Numbered from the stretch's first letter, positions 27,748 to 35,962 are shown. The stretch: 64,000 bases of DNA from VGJW01 sp035286125 (GCA_035286125.1 JAYKIS010000086.1:10179-74178), one strand, 5' to 3'. Notes: generated by a model from the sequence alone, not told the origin. Numbers and translations: made by a program.

Positions 27748-28754
27748 TGGGCATCAACTTGCTTAATGAGGCGCGTTGGCTCTGGAAGCAGACGTCGAAG
27801 GCTGCCAAGCCTGTCGTGGACAAGGCAACGAAGACGGTTTCCGAGGTCGTCGCGAAGGGAAGCGCCGCCCGTGCGTCGGCATTGGCCTCGCACGCGCAGG
27901 TCCGCAAGGAGCAGCAGCAAGCCCGGATGAGGGACATTGCGCCCGAGCGTCACAACCCTGTCCAGAAGACCGTCCTCAACCTTCTGGATCAGGTCGGCAG
28001 GACCGGCAATGGCTTCCTGGCTGCCCAGGAAAAGTTCGTGAAGGATGCCGGTGCACGTGCCGTACAGTTGGCGGGTACCTTGCCGGTTGTCGGCGGCGTT
28101 GCCCGCAAGGTGCTTGATCATCAGGTCAGGAACTTCGCGATGCTCAACGAGTTCAGCCAGGGGGTCATAAAGGGTGTCGGCAGCAACGTCGGCGGTCTGG
28201 TCGCCGCGGCGGCCACGCCCAAGAAGACGGCCCTGGGCCTGGTGGATCTGGCTGCGCACCTGCCGGTTCCCGGCAACCCGGTCCGACTTGCCCAGGAGGT
28301 CTTCCGGGCTCGCCAGGCAGGCGGTGATGTCCGGGCGGCTGTCGCCTACGCTCTGGACCCGGATCAGGCGATCAAGGATGACGGAGCGTTCTTCCAGGCT
28401 GTCGGCAAGGGCTTGATTTCGAACTACAGCGAGTCGTGGCAACAGGGCCGGTATGCCGAGGCCCTGGGCCGGCTGACGCTCGATGTCGTTTCCGTGGTGG
28501 GGACCGGTGGCGGGGGCGCAGCGACCAAGTCTGCCAAGACCCTGGATGCCGTCTCCGATGTCGCGACGGTTGGCCACAAGGTCCTCGGGGCGGCCGATGA
28601 TGGGGTCCGACAGGCCGGCGGCCTTGCGGGCTCTGCGGATGACGCCCTTGGCAGTGTGAACAAGGTGGATGATGTCGTGTCCGGTGCGTCCGGCAAGCTT
28701 CAGAACGCGACGGACATCGGGGACAAGGTGGCCAACCGGGACGACGAAGGCTAG
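27747..28754 (+). CDS. Pre-toxin-like protein without recognisable effector domain
   Basis: This 335-residue protein begins MGINLLNEARWLWKQ at an ATG overlapping the TPR stop. Residues ~220-270 (LISNYSESWQQGRYAEALGR then LTLDVVSVVGTGGGGAATKS) resemble the pre-toxin linker regions of polymorphic toxins and phage-associated proteins. The C-terminal ~70 residues are low-complexity helical repeats (AVSDVATVGHKVLGAADDGV) and no nuclease or other toxin domain follows. The N-terminal 60 residues are a charged helix. It could be a truncated toxin carrier or a structural protein. Function unknown. Confidence 0.75.
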   Translation: MGINLLNEARWLWKQTSKAAKPVVDKATKTVSEVVAKGSAARASALASHAQVRKEQQQARMRDIAPERHNPVQKTVLNLLDQVGRTGNGFLAAQEKFVKDAGARAVQLAGTLPVVGGVARKVLDHQVRNFAMLNEFSQGVIKGVGSNVGGLVAAAATPKKTALGLVDLAAHLPVPGNPVRLAQEVFRARQAGGDVRAAVAYALDPDQAIKDDGAFFQAVGKGLISNYSESWQQGRYAEALGRLTLDVVSVVGTGGGGAATKSAKTLDAVSDVATVGHKVLGAADDGVRQAGGLAGSADDALGSVNKVDDVVSGASGKLQNATDIGDKVANRDDEG

Positions 28755-28802
28755 TCGCCCGCATGCTCCCCCTGTATGTCCCTGGCCGGCTCCCTACGGC
28801 GC

Positions 28803-28830
28803 AGGGCGCCCCCCTTTCGGAAGGCGCCCT
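28803..28830. terminator. Bidirectional hairpin between convergent genes
   Basis: AGGGCGCC (28803-28810) pairs with GGCGCCCT (28823-28830); the inner CCTT/AAGG extends the stem. It sits 48 bases after the plus-strand stop and 22 bases after the minus-strand small gene. Confidence 0.65.
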
Positions 28831-28851
28831 CGTGCGACCGATGCGCGACCC

Positions 28852-29084
28852 TTAGCCGCGGCGGGCCTTGCGGACCTCGCCGGACAGGTCGTCCAGGCTC
28901 ATGCGGGACTGCAGCTTCTCGACCTTCGTGAAGCTGCCCCGTCCTGGCGATCTGCCGCGTTGGCACTCCGGACATCCTGCAAGTTGGTGCGCAGGCCCTT
29001 GGCCTCGTCGAGGGACAGGCTGCCGTCCTTCTTGCCGGCCTTGATGCGGGACGAGATGTTCTGGGTGAACTGACCGATCTTCAT
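28852..29084 (-). pseudogene. Small helical protein gene with a single-base frameshift
   Basis: The frame opens MKIGQFTQNISSRIKAGKKD with a good ribosome-binding site (AAGGAGGAGT) and reads cleanly for ~49 codons. It then slips at a run of four G (28937-28940) into a frame ending in missense sequence at 28899. Adding one G there restores ...DGGSFTKVEKLQSRMSLDDL then SGEVRKARRG and a TAA at 28852, a coherent 77-residue protein. The repeated pattern of a basic helix, DGSLSLDEA and a second helix recalls small periplasmic helical proteins with paired DG-x-L-x-x-x-E segments, but there is no signal peptide. It is either a recent pseudogene or a sequencing error in a homopolymer. Confidence 0.7.
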
Positions 29085-29280
29085 GGTGGACTCCTCCTTG
29101 TCGTGCCAGGCGGTCCCCCGACCACCTGCCTCACGAAAGGGTCATCCGCAGACCTGCTCACCGGGCGCTCACCGGGGGAAGTGAAATGGGGCACGTCCGG
29201 GGGCCATATTGGGAGGGGAGAGGGCGGCAGATGGATCGACGGGCCAGACAACAGGAAGGGTTCGTGCGGCCTGTTTTGCG

Positions 29281-30708
29281 TCAGAGGGTGCGGACCGTCA
29301 CGATGAAGGCGCCTGAGTTATCCGAGGCTATCGAGTCATTGTAAGCAAGGAACAGACGCCCCGAGGGCAGGCTCAGCGTGCGTCCTGCGCCAATCAGGAA
29401 CGGGGTTCCCGTGGCTCCTACCTTGCCAATCAGGGCAGTAACGCCTAGGGAGGGTACCAATGCGTCCGCAATGGCGATATTGACGCCTTCAGGCCCCCTA
29501 CCGGGACCGCCAGGGCCATCGTTCCAGGCCAGGCCGGAGGCTGAGAAGGCGACCCTGCCTGAGCTCGGCAAGTCTATGCCCGAATCCTGCCAGACGGAGA
29601 AGTTGGAGCCATCGCGCGCGGCAGCCTGCACGGCGAAGGTCCGAGGTGTCCCGGTGTTCACGGCGGTACGGACAAGACGGAATCCGATATCCGTGTCCCT
29701 GTCTCCCGGCCAGGTATCGTTGCGCGCCGCTGCCCGTACGGTGTACACCCCGCTCCAGCAGCACGAGCCGCCGCGAATGATCCGCCTGGCCGCGTTATCT
29801 GGCCCTCTCGGGTTTGTCACGCCAACCGAAGGATAGGTCGAGGGACCGTCCTGGACCCATTCCACCAGGTTTCCTGCGAGGTCATACAGCCCCCAGGCAT
29901 TGGGAACCTTGAGACCCACCAGATTGGGTGATCCTGTTCCGAACCACGCCACGTCGACCACGCGTGCGGGGTCGTGGCCGTTGTACCAAGGCGTGGTCGT
30001 GCCTGCCCGATAGGCGTGCTCCCATTCAGCTTCGGTCGGCAAGCGCCAGCCGACGGCAAGGTCGGGTGTTCCGGCCTCGAGCGTCGCGCTGCTGCAGCCA
30101 TAGTTTCCGGAACCTGGGGTCCCCGAGCAGCCGGCAATGGCGTAGGCCGGGGGCAGGCCATCGCGAATGGACATGGCGTTCGCGCAGGCTACCGCGTCAA
30201 ACCAGCTCACGCGTTCGACCGGGCGTTGGGCGTGGCCCGTGAAACCCGAGGGATTGTTGCCCATCACGGCCTGCCAAGACCCTTGGGTCATCTCTGTTGC
30301 CTGCATCCAGTAGCCATACGTCAGCGTGACAGGGTGCGGAATCTCACTCTGGCTACGCCCCACCTCGCTGAGGGGTGAACCCATCTGGAAGGTCCCGGGC
30401 GGAACGAAAACCGTTCCCGGAGGTGGGGCAGCGGTGGGTGTCGGCGTTGGCGCTGCCGTAGCTGCAGGACCTGGCGTTACCCGCGGTACCTTGGGACGCG
30501 GTGTGGGTTTTCGACGCTTGGGCGGCGGCGTGGGCTTGGCCCGTGCAAGAATCCGGCGATCACCCCCCGTGTTTTCGACGAAGTCTTGCAGGGGGCCTAC
30601 AGAAGTCCCGTCACCCGGTCCCGCGGAACATCCGAGTACCAGCAGGGCCAAGGCTCTTCCTGTCCTCCGCCCTCTCGTGGCGATTTGTGATGTGGGAGTG
30701 CTCGGCAT
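29281..30708 (-). CDS. Lipoprotein: sulfatase-modifying-factor (FGE-like) domain fused to a LecA-like lectin domain
   Basis: This ~475-residue product has a lipoprotein signal ending LALLVLGC, a Pro/Lys/Thr-rich linker (~residues 55-100), an FGE-sulfatase domain (~105-350) and a C-terminal ~115-residue domain. The FGE family pattern is clear: VFVPPGTFQMGSPLSEVG, EMTQGSWQAVMGNNPSGF, WRLPTEAEWEHAYRAG, NLVEWVQDG, RRIIRGGSCCWSG and GFRLVR. The second of the two copper-binding Cys of true formylglycine-generating enzymes is missing, so catalysis is doubtful. The C-terminal SGRLFLAYNDSIASDNSGAF resembles the Ca- and galactose-binding loop of Pseudomonas LecA (YND...NSG). The start may instead be ATG 30729. 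Base composition is less GC-rich than the surroundings. Confidence 0.85.
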   Translation of the reverse strand: MPSTPTSQIATRGRRTGRALALLVLGCSAGPGDGTSVGPLQDFVENTGGDRRILARAKPTPPPKRRKPTPRPKVPRVTPGPAATAAPTPTPTAAPPPGTVFVPPGTFQMGSPLSEVGRSQSEIPHPVTLTYGYWMQATEMTQGSWQAVMGNNPSGFTGHAQRPVERVSWFDAVACANAMSIRDGLPPAYAIAGCSGTPGSGNYGCSSATLEAGTPDLAVGWRLPTEAEWEHAYRAGTTTPWYNGHDPARVVDVAWFGTGSPNLVGLKVPNAWGLYDLAGNLVEWVQDGPSTYPSVGVTNPRGPDNAARRIIRGGSCCWSGVYTVRAAARNDTWPGDRDTDIGFRLVRTAVNTGTPRTFAVQAAARDGSNFSVWQDSGIDLPSSGRVAFSASGLAWNDGPGGPGRGPEGVNIAIADALVPSLGVTALIGKVGATGTPFLIGAGRTLSLPSGRLFLAYNDSIASDNSGAFIVTVRTL

Positions 30709-30989
30709 GCAAGCGGAGCAAACCCGCATAGTTGGATTTTCAAACCACGGGGTCTCCACAACCTTTGCCCGGCAATCGTGGCGGGAAGCCGCATGCTGCC
30801 AGTCTGGGCGGCATCGTCGGCTTTGTCGTCTGGTCTCGGGTGATCCATCGCAAGCGGGTTGGCAAGGTCCGTGGGGGCCCATGCCCCGGCTATGCCGCAG
30901 GCAGTCGGGGCAGGGCCTGTAGTCAGGCCTTTGGGCCGTGGGGTTGAACGGACGACCGGCGTGGTACATGGCCGGGGTCCGGACCCTCC

Positions 30990-32249
30990 GTGCCAGAGCT
31001 CGTGCCCCAGATAAACTGCCCTTCCTGCCATACGCCGAACGACGAGGAAAACCGGTTCTGCTGCGACTGCGGCAAGCCCCTCAAGGCGGCGGTGACGGCG
31101 CAGCCCATGGGGGCGGTGACGCAACCGGCTTCCGGGTATGCGCCGCCCAGCACCCTTTTGGCCCCCTCCACGCTTCTGCAGGAGCGGTACCGCATCACCC
31201 AGTTGGTAGGCCAGGGCGGCATGGGTGCCATCTACCTCGCCAACGATACGCGCTTCAGCTCCAAGGTCTGCATCGTCAAGGAGATGCTGGACCATTTCAC
31301 GGACCCCGAGCAGCGTGAGATTGCGACGCAGAACTTCTACCGCGAGGCCGACCTGCTGGCCAACCTCGATCACAATGCGATCCCCGAGGTCTACGATCGC
31401 TTCACGGAGGCCAATCGCCACTACCTGGTCATGGAATACATCCAGGGCACGGATCTCGAGCAACGGATGCACGAGAGCATGGCCCCCTTCGATGAGAAGA
31501 GTGTCATCGGCTGGGCCATCCAGTGCTGCGACGTGCTGTCGTACCTTCACCACCAGAAACCGCCCATCATCTACCGGGACATGAAGCCGGCGAATCTGAT
31601 CCTCACCCACTTCGGCAAGATCTACCTCGTCGACTTCGGCATCGCCCGTTTCTTCAATCCGCAGGCCCGCGGCACGATGATCGGCACGCAAGGCTACGCG
31701 CCCCCCGAGCAGTACCGTGGACAGGTCGAGCAACGGACCGACATCTATGCGCTGGGTGCCACGATGCACTATCTGCTCACCAATCGCGACCCGCAGAACG
31801 AGGCGCCCTTCAGCTTCCCGCCGGTGCGTCAGCTGAACAGCGAGGTCAGCGAGGCCCTCGAGAACATCATCACCAAGATGCTGGAGCCCGAGCTCGAACG
31901 TCGCTACCAGACCTGCGACGAGCTCCTCGCCGAGCTCATCCTGCTGGGCGGCCACGAGACCGGGGCCGTCCGGAACTGTCCCCACTGCGGGGTCCGCATC
32001 TCGCGGGGCCGTCAGTTCTGTCCCAATTGCAAGGGCTATATTGCCGCCCATCACACGTCGACCTACGACAAGATCCACGCCAAGGCCCTCACGGCGCGCA
32101 ACCTCGATCCTTCCCTTGCCGATGCCGCGGATGGACGGCACGGCGGGGCGGTCTGGCAGCAGCCGTGGTTCGTGGCCAGCCTTGTGCCCGTGTCGATGGC
32201 CCTCGGTGCCTTGCTGATGTGGCTGTTCATGCGGGGAGGTGCGGCATGA
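30990..32249 (+). CDS. Ser/Thr protein kinase with zinc ribbons and C-terminal membrane anchor
   Basis: This 419-residue kinase has an N-terminal zinc ribbon (INCPSCHTPNDEENRFCCDC, residues 9-27), a Hanks-type kinase domain (~66-320), a second zinc ribbon (NCPHCG then FCPNCKG, ~330-350) and one membrane helix (~393-415). The kinase motifs are intact: GQGGMG loop, VIVKE-type Lys (CIVKEMLD), YRDMKPANL catalytic loop, VDFGIA and GYAPPEQYRG. It is probably active and anchored with its kinase domain in the cytoplasm. The start is GTG 30990 (GTG 31002 is an in-frame alternative). Its stop overlaps the next gene (ATGA), a pseudokinase-phosphatase fusion. Confidence 0.95.
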   Translation: MPELVPQINCPSCHTPNDEENRFCCDCGKPLKAAVTAQPMGAVTQPASGYAPPSTLLAPSTLLQERYRITQLVGQGGMGAIYLANDTRFSSKVCIVKEMLDHFTDPEQREIATQNFYREADLLANLDHNAIPEVYDRFTEANRHYLVMEYIQGTDLEQRMHESMAPFDEKSVIGWAIQCCDVLSYLHHQKPPIIYRDMKPANLILTHFGKIYLVDFGIARFFNPQARGTMIGTQGYAPPEQYRGQVEQRTDIYALGATMHYLLTNRDPQNEAPFSFPPVRQLNSEVSEALENIITKMLEPELERRYQTCDELLAELILLGGHETGAVRNCPHCGVRISRGRQFCPNCKGYIAAHHTSTYDKIHAKALTARNLDPSLADAADGRHGGAVWQQPWFVASLVPVSMALGALLMWLFMRGGAA

Positions 32250-33892
32250 GCCCGCCACGGACCGTGCCGGAGCCCTTGGGGCCCGACGTGCTCCTGAGGG
32301 GGCGCTACCGTATCGATCGATTCCTCGAGAGCAAGCACGAGGCCAACCTCTACCGAGCGCTCGACACGATGACCGACCTGCCTGTCATCGTCAAGGAACG
32401 CGGGTCCGTGCAGCCGGGCCCCATACCCGAGGCGCTGGCAGACAGCGAGTGGGCCGATGATGCCGCGGGACATCCCTTCCAGGACGAATTCCTGATTCTC
32501 CGGTCCGTGCGCTCCACGGCGGTGGTCAAGGCCTTGGATCTGTTTCGGGAAGATGACCGCGCCTACCTGGTGCTCGAGCAACTCGAGGGTCGCGACCTGG
32601 CCTATTTCCTGGCGGGTGGCGAGGACATCCCGGTCCAGCAGGCCATCGACTGGGTGGCCCAGATCTGTGACGCCCTGGGGCAACTCCATGCGTCGGGCAT
32701 CCTTCACCTCGATCTGCAGCCCCGGTACCTGGTGGTGTCGCCGGACCGAGGACAGTTGCGCCTGACGGGCTTCCATCGCGCCACGATGGTGCCGGTGCAG
32801 AAAGTCGTCGATGCCACACCGGGTTACTCCCCACCCGAACAGTTCGGTTTTCTCGAGGGTCGCGTTACCGAGCGGTCCGACCTCTTTGCGCTGGGAGCCA
32901 TCTGGCACCAGTTGCTCACGACCGTCAGTCCGGAGGAAATCTGGCAACACGAGGAAGACCGCTTTGTCTTCACCGACGTCAGTCACTACCTGCCCGCGAT
33001 TCATCCGCACATCGAACGACTCGTGCGGAAGCTGGTGGCGATCGACCCCCTCGATCGCTTCTCGTCCTGCGCGGAGCTTCGGGCCGAAATCCACGAGTTG
33101 GTCCAGAATCCCATCCGACGGGTCGGGACCTGTTCGGACGTGGGGATGTTGCGGACAGGCAACGAGGACGCCCTTGGCGTGTTCGAGCTGACCTTCACGG
33201 CGCAGGGCCAGAGCAGCGGTCTCGGGCTCTACATCTGTGCGGACGGGATGGGCGGCGTGAATGCGGGCGAAATCGCCTCGGCGATCACGGTCGACGAGGT
33301 CACGAGTTACGTCCAGAACGCCTTGGCCTCGCTCGGAGACGGCGAGGATCCGTCCAGCCAGGTCAAGCTGCATCTGCAGCAGGCGGTCAAGGTCGCCAAT
33401 GCCCGGGTCTACGACACCGGGCGTGCCAATCCGGCGATGCAGGGCATGGGGACCACCGTCACCACGGCCTTGGTCTTCGGGCACACGGTCTATGTCGCCC
33501 ATGTCGGCGACTCGTGCTGCTACCTGATCAACAGGCAGGGCATCGACAAGGTCTCGCGGGACCACAGCCTTGTCGGGCGCTTGGTCGAATTGGGCCAGAT
33601 CACGCCCGAGGAGGCGCTGGTCCATCCGCAGCGCAACCTGATTTACCGCTCGCTGGGGACCTACCCCAATGTCGAGGTCGACCTGTACCAGCGTCCCTTG
33701 CGGACGGGGGACTGGCTGCTGCTTTGCAGTGATGGCCTGACCGGGCACGTTTCCGACCCCGAGCTGCACCAGATCGTCACCGATGCCATCGATCCCGTCG
33801 CGGCCGCCCAGCGGCTCGTCAACCTCGCGAATCAGCGCGGGGGCGAGGATAACATCACCGTGGTGCTGGTCCAGATGTCGGAGTACCGGTAA
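32246..33892 (+). CDS. Pseudokinase-PP2C phosphatase fusion
   Basis: This 548-residue protein has a kinase-like domain (~18-280) followed by a PPM/PP2C phosphatase (~291-547). The kinase half keeps the fold and Lys (VIVKER) but has lost the Gly-rich loop (LESKHEANLY), reads HLDLQPRYL where HRDLKPxN is expected and GFH in place of DFG, so it should not phosphorylate. The phosphatase has its metal-binding motifs: GNEDA, ADGMGG, VGDSCCYLI, SRDHSLV, CSDGLTG and GGEDNITVV. Its start overlaps the active kinase gene. I infer that the pseudokinase half senses or docks the upstream kinase and directs the phosphatase. Confidence 0.94.
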   Translation: MSPPRTVPEPLGPDVLLRGRYRIDRFLESKHEANLYRALDTMTDLPVIVKERGSVQPGPIPEALADSEWADDAAGHPFQDEFLILRSVRSTAVVKALDLFREDDRAYLVLEQLEGRDLAYFLAGGEDIPVQQAIDWVAQICDALGQLHASGILHLDLQPRYLVVSPDRGQLRLTGFHRATMVPVQKVVDATPGYSPPEQFGFLEGRVTERSDLFALGAIWHQLLTTVSPEEIWQHEEDRFVFTDVSHYLPAIHPHIERLVRKLVAIDPLDRFSSCAELRAEIHELVQNPIRRVGTCSDVGMLRTGNEDALGVFELTFTAQGQSSGLGLYICADGMGGVNAGEIASAITVDEVTSYVQNALASLGDGEDPSSQVKLHLQQAVKVANARVYDTGRANPAMQGMGTTVTTALVFGHTVYVAHVGDSCCYLINRQGIDKVSRDHSLVGRLVELGQITPEEALVHPQRNLIYRSLGTYPNVEVDLYQRPLRTGDWLLLCSDGLTGHVSDPELHQIVTDAIDPVAAAQRLVNLANQRGGEDNITVVLVQMSEYR

Positions 33893-33974
33893 GTGACGGA
33901 ACCCTGGACGCGCGGCGTCGTCCGGAGGGTAGGATGGTAACGTCGCGACGCATGGCTCCCGGAGGACGACCCAG

Positions 33975-34361
33975 ATGACCCTTGCCGAACAGCCCCAGGC
34001 CACCGACAACGCTTCCATGGCTCCGCCTGCGCGCCTGGTCATCAAGCGCGGCGGTCGTGTCAACCAGACCTTCCAGCTCGAGCGCAAGGGAGAGACCCAC
34101 GTCGGCCGCTGGGATCCGGACGGGGGGGCCTTCCCCGAGATCGACCTGACGGAGGACGATCCCGAGGCCAAGATTTCGCGGAAACATGCGCGCTTCTTCG
34201 TCGAGGAAGGCGCCTACTTCCTGGAAGATCTGGGGTCGCTGAACGGTACCTTCGTCAACCGGGGCGCACGGCTCCTGCCCGGCCAACCGGTCGGCGTCAA
34301 GGACGGGGATGAAGTTCTGCTGGGCAAGACCTTCTGCACGTTCATCCAGGACCAGGCGTGA
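33975..34361 (+). CDS. FHA-domain protein
   Basis: This 128-residue protein is little more than one forkhead-associated domain (residues ~20-125). The phosphothreonine-binding signature is present: THVGRWD (Gly-Arg), ISRKHARF (Ser-x-x-His) and LGSLNGTFVN (Asn-Gly-Thr). FHA modules read the marks placed by Hanks-type kinases, so the two genes upstream provide the writer and eraser. The ATG has the ribosome-binding site GGAGGA. The 82-base gap before it may hold a separate promoter. The stop overlaps the next gene (TGATG). Confidence 0.95.
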   Translation: MTLAEQPQATDNASMAPPARLVIKRGGRVNQTFQLERKGETHVGRWDPDGGAFPEIDLTEDDPEAKISRKHARFFVEEGAYFLEDLGSLNGTFVNRGARLLPGQPVGVKDGDEVLLGKTFCTFIQDQA

Positions 34362-34909
34362 TGGCGATGCGTCCGCGCCTGCTGCCGCGCCTGCTTGGCG
34401 CGGCCCTGTTGCCCTTGTTCGCGGCCCAGCCCGCCCTGTCGGCGGACAAGCAGGCTCCGGCCTTCGATTTGGCGGTAATTCCCGTTGAAGGCAAGGCCTC
34501 ACCCAAGCGCGTCAGCCTGGCTTCACTCAAGGGCAAGGTCGTCCTGCTGAATTTCTGGGCCACTTGGTGCCCGCCTTGCCGGCACGAAATTCCCGACCTG
34601 ATTCGCCTGCAGCAGGACCTCAAGGGCAAGGGGTTCACCGTGCTGGGCGTGTCGCTTGATGACGAGCCCAAGGTGGCGGTGCCGATCTTCGCGAAGGAGT
34701 TCGCCGAGCGTCAGGGCACCCGGTTCAACTACCCTCTGCTCGTGGGCTCCGAGGAGCTTGCGCGTGGCTTCGGGGGCATCCGCGGGATTCCGACGACCTT
34801 TCTCATCGACCGCAAGGGTGTGATTCGCCAGAAGTGGATCGGCCCGCCGGGCGAGGAGCACGACGAGATCCTGGCCAACTTCAACAAGGCCATCAAGCCG
34901 TTGCTGTAG
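34361..34909 (+). CDS. TlpA/ResA-like periplasmic thioredoxin
   Basis: This 182-residue product has a signal peptide (LLPRLLGAALLPLFAAQPAL then SA) and a thioredoxin fold of the TlpA/ResA type. The active site is FWATWCPPCRHEI, near residue 66, and the cis-Pro loop is GIPTTFLIDRKG. It should act as a periplasmic thiol-disulfide oxidoreductase, for example reducing cytochrome c haem-binding cysteines. Its coupling to the FHA gene is notable because they act in different compartments. The ATG at 34361 shares its A with the FHA stop; an upstream GTG at 34358 is possible. A terminator follows. Confidence 0.94.
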   Translation: MAMRPRLLPRLLGAALLPLFAAQPALSADKQAPAFDLAVIPVEGKASPKRVSLASLKGKVVLLNFWATWCPPCRHEIPDLIRLQQDLKGKGFTVLGVSLDDEPKVAVPIFAKEFAERQGTRFNYPLLVGSEELARGFGGIRGIPTTFLIDRKGVIRQKWIGPPGEEHDEILANFNKAIKPLL

Positions 34910-34923
34910 GCGCCTGAATCAAG

Positions 34924-34965
34924 GCAATAGCCCGGTCATCCCCTGCAGGATGGCTGGGCTATTGC
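34924..34965. terminator. Bidirectional hairpin terminator
   Basis: GCAATAGCCCGGTCATCC pairs with GGATGGCTGGGCTATTGC (18 bases, two wobble mismatches). It lies 14 bases after the tlpA-like stop and 13 bases after the convergent recombinase gene, so it can serve both. Confidence 0.85.
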
Positions 34966-34978
34966 GCTACGAAGAGGG

Positions 34979-35767
34979 TCAGATGACCTGAAGCACGGCC
35001 TTGCCGTTGTTGACCTCGGTGAAGAGCTCCTTCGAGATGATGGGCTCGTGGTCACGCTCGAAGACCTTGTTCTGGCACTGGTAGTCGCCGGTGTAGAAGA
35101 TGTTCTCGAGGATGGTCTTGACGGTGTTGGCCTGCCAACGTCCGCCACGCTTGGTCGGGATACCGTCCCGGCTCAGGTCGCCGGCGATCTGGCGCAGGCT
35201 GCGACCGGCGGACCGCTCGCGGAAGATGCGCTGGACGACGGGGGCTTCCCGTTCGTTGATGACGAACTGGTTGGTGCTCTCGTCGAGGGTGTAGCCGAAG
35301 GGGCAGGTGCCGCCGTTGTGCAGCACTTCGCGGGCCCGGACGTAGACCTTGGAGGTCGTGGGGGCCTTGATGGGCTTGATCCAGCCAGCCACCTGGGGAA
35401 TGCGGACGAGGACCCGGATCAGCTGCATGCCTTCGGGCTTGCTCGTGTCGACGCCTTCGGCGATGGACACGAGGCGCACTTCGCGATGGGCGAACTCGGA
35501 GAGGACCGTGGCGACATCGTGGAAGCGCCGGCCGAGGCTGTTCAGGCTGGGCATCACGAGGACGGTGTTGGGCTCGGCGATGAGGCTGCCGAGGATGGGG
35601 CGCTCGAGAGCCGAACCGAAGTGGCCGGTCTCGATGTGAACGTCTGTCAGCTTGATGCCGTTGGCATCGCAGTAGGCCTCGAGGGTGCTGCGGGCTGCCG
35701 TGACGCGCTCGGGGCGCGAAGCATCCTCAGGGCTGAGCCAGACGTAACCGTGGAAGGTGGGATTCAT
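34979..35767 (-). CDS. Serine recombinase, degenerate and short
   Basis: This 262-residue protein has a resolvase-like N-terminal domain (~7-125) and a Recombinase domain (~150-245; GTCPFGYTLDESTNQFVINE then RSLRQIAGDLSRDGIPTKRG). It ends ~200 residues short of a normal large serine recombinase and lacks the zinc-ribbon and coiled-coil. The presumed nucleophile Ser is in YVWLSPED, but the neighbouring conserved Arg is Trp, and the usual DRLxR is MPSLNSLGRRF. The N-terminal half aligns throughout (VSIAEGVDTSKPEGM). It may bind DNA without recombining. ATG 35767 has an AGGAG site; the frame continues upstream without support. Upstream DNA is AT-rich with palindromes. No other mobile genes adjoin. 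Confidence 0.85.
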   Translation of the reverse strand: MNPTFHGYVWLSPEDASRPERVTAARSTLEAYCDANGIKLTDVHIETGHFGSALERPILGSLIAEPNTVLVMPSLNSLGRRFHDVATVLSEFAHREVRLVSIAEGVDTSKPEGMQLIRVLVRIPQVAGWIKPIKAPTTSKVYVRAREVLHNGGTCPFGYTLDESTNQFVINEREAPVVQRIFRERSAGRSLRQIAGDLSRDGIPTKRGGRWQANTVKTILENIFYTGDYQCQNKVFERDHEPIISKELFTEVNNGKAVLQVI

Positions 35768-35823
35768 GGGGTTTTCTCCTGGCGCCGTGAGCCGCACGGT
35801 GGGCTCTCCGACGTATTCTAAAA

Positions 35824-35882
35824 GTTTCTTAAGAAACACCAATGCAACTACTATGTCAGATAGACGTTAAGGCGCACTTAAG
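35824..35882. repeat. CTTAAG-centred palindromes upstream of the recombinase
   Basis: GTTTCTTAAGAAAC (35824-35837) is a perfect 14-base palindrome. TTAAG and CTTAA at 35867-35881 form a second inverted repeat with a 5-base centre, and CTTAAG recurs at 35877-35882. The interval is the most AT-rich stretch in the window. These look like binding sites for the recombinase itself or an autorepressor. Confidence 0.6.
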
Positions 35883-35897
35883 AAGCAAGTAAGATGA

Positions 35898-35926
35898 ATT
35901 TAACTTTGATTTGATGGAGGCGTCAA
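35898..35926 (-). promoter_or_regulatory. Promoter candidate for the recombinase gene
   Basis: On the minus strand, TTGACG (35926-35921) and TTAAAT (35903-35898) are separated by 17 bases. Transcription would begin near 35891 and pass through the CTTAAG palindromes before the ATG at 35767. Confidence 0.5.
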
Positions 35927-35962
35927 GTCGCTTGCCGTGCGCCTTTGGGTGGTCAATAGGCG

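Noticed and set aside
31523..32245. Upstream extension of the pseudokinase-PP2C frame
   Set aside because: It is an out-of-frame reading of the kinase gene; the ATG overlapping the kinase stop is the natural start.
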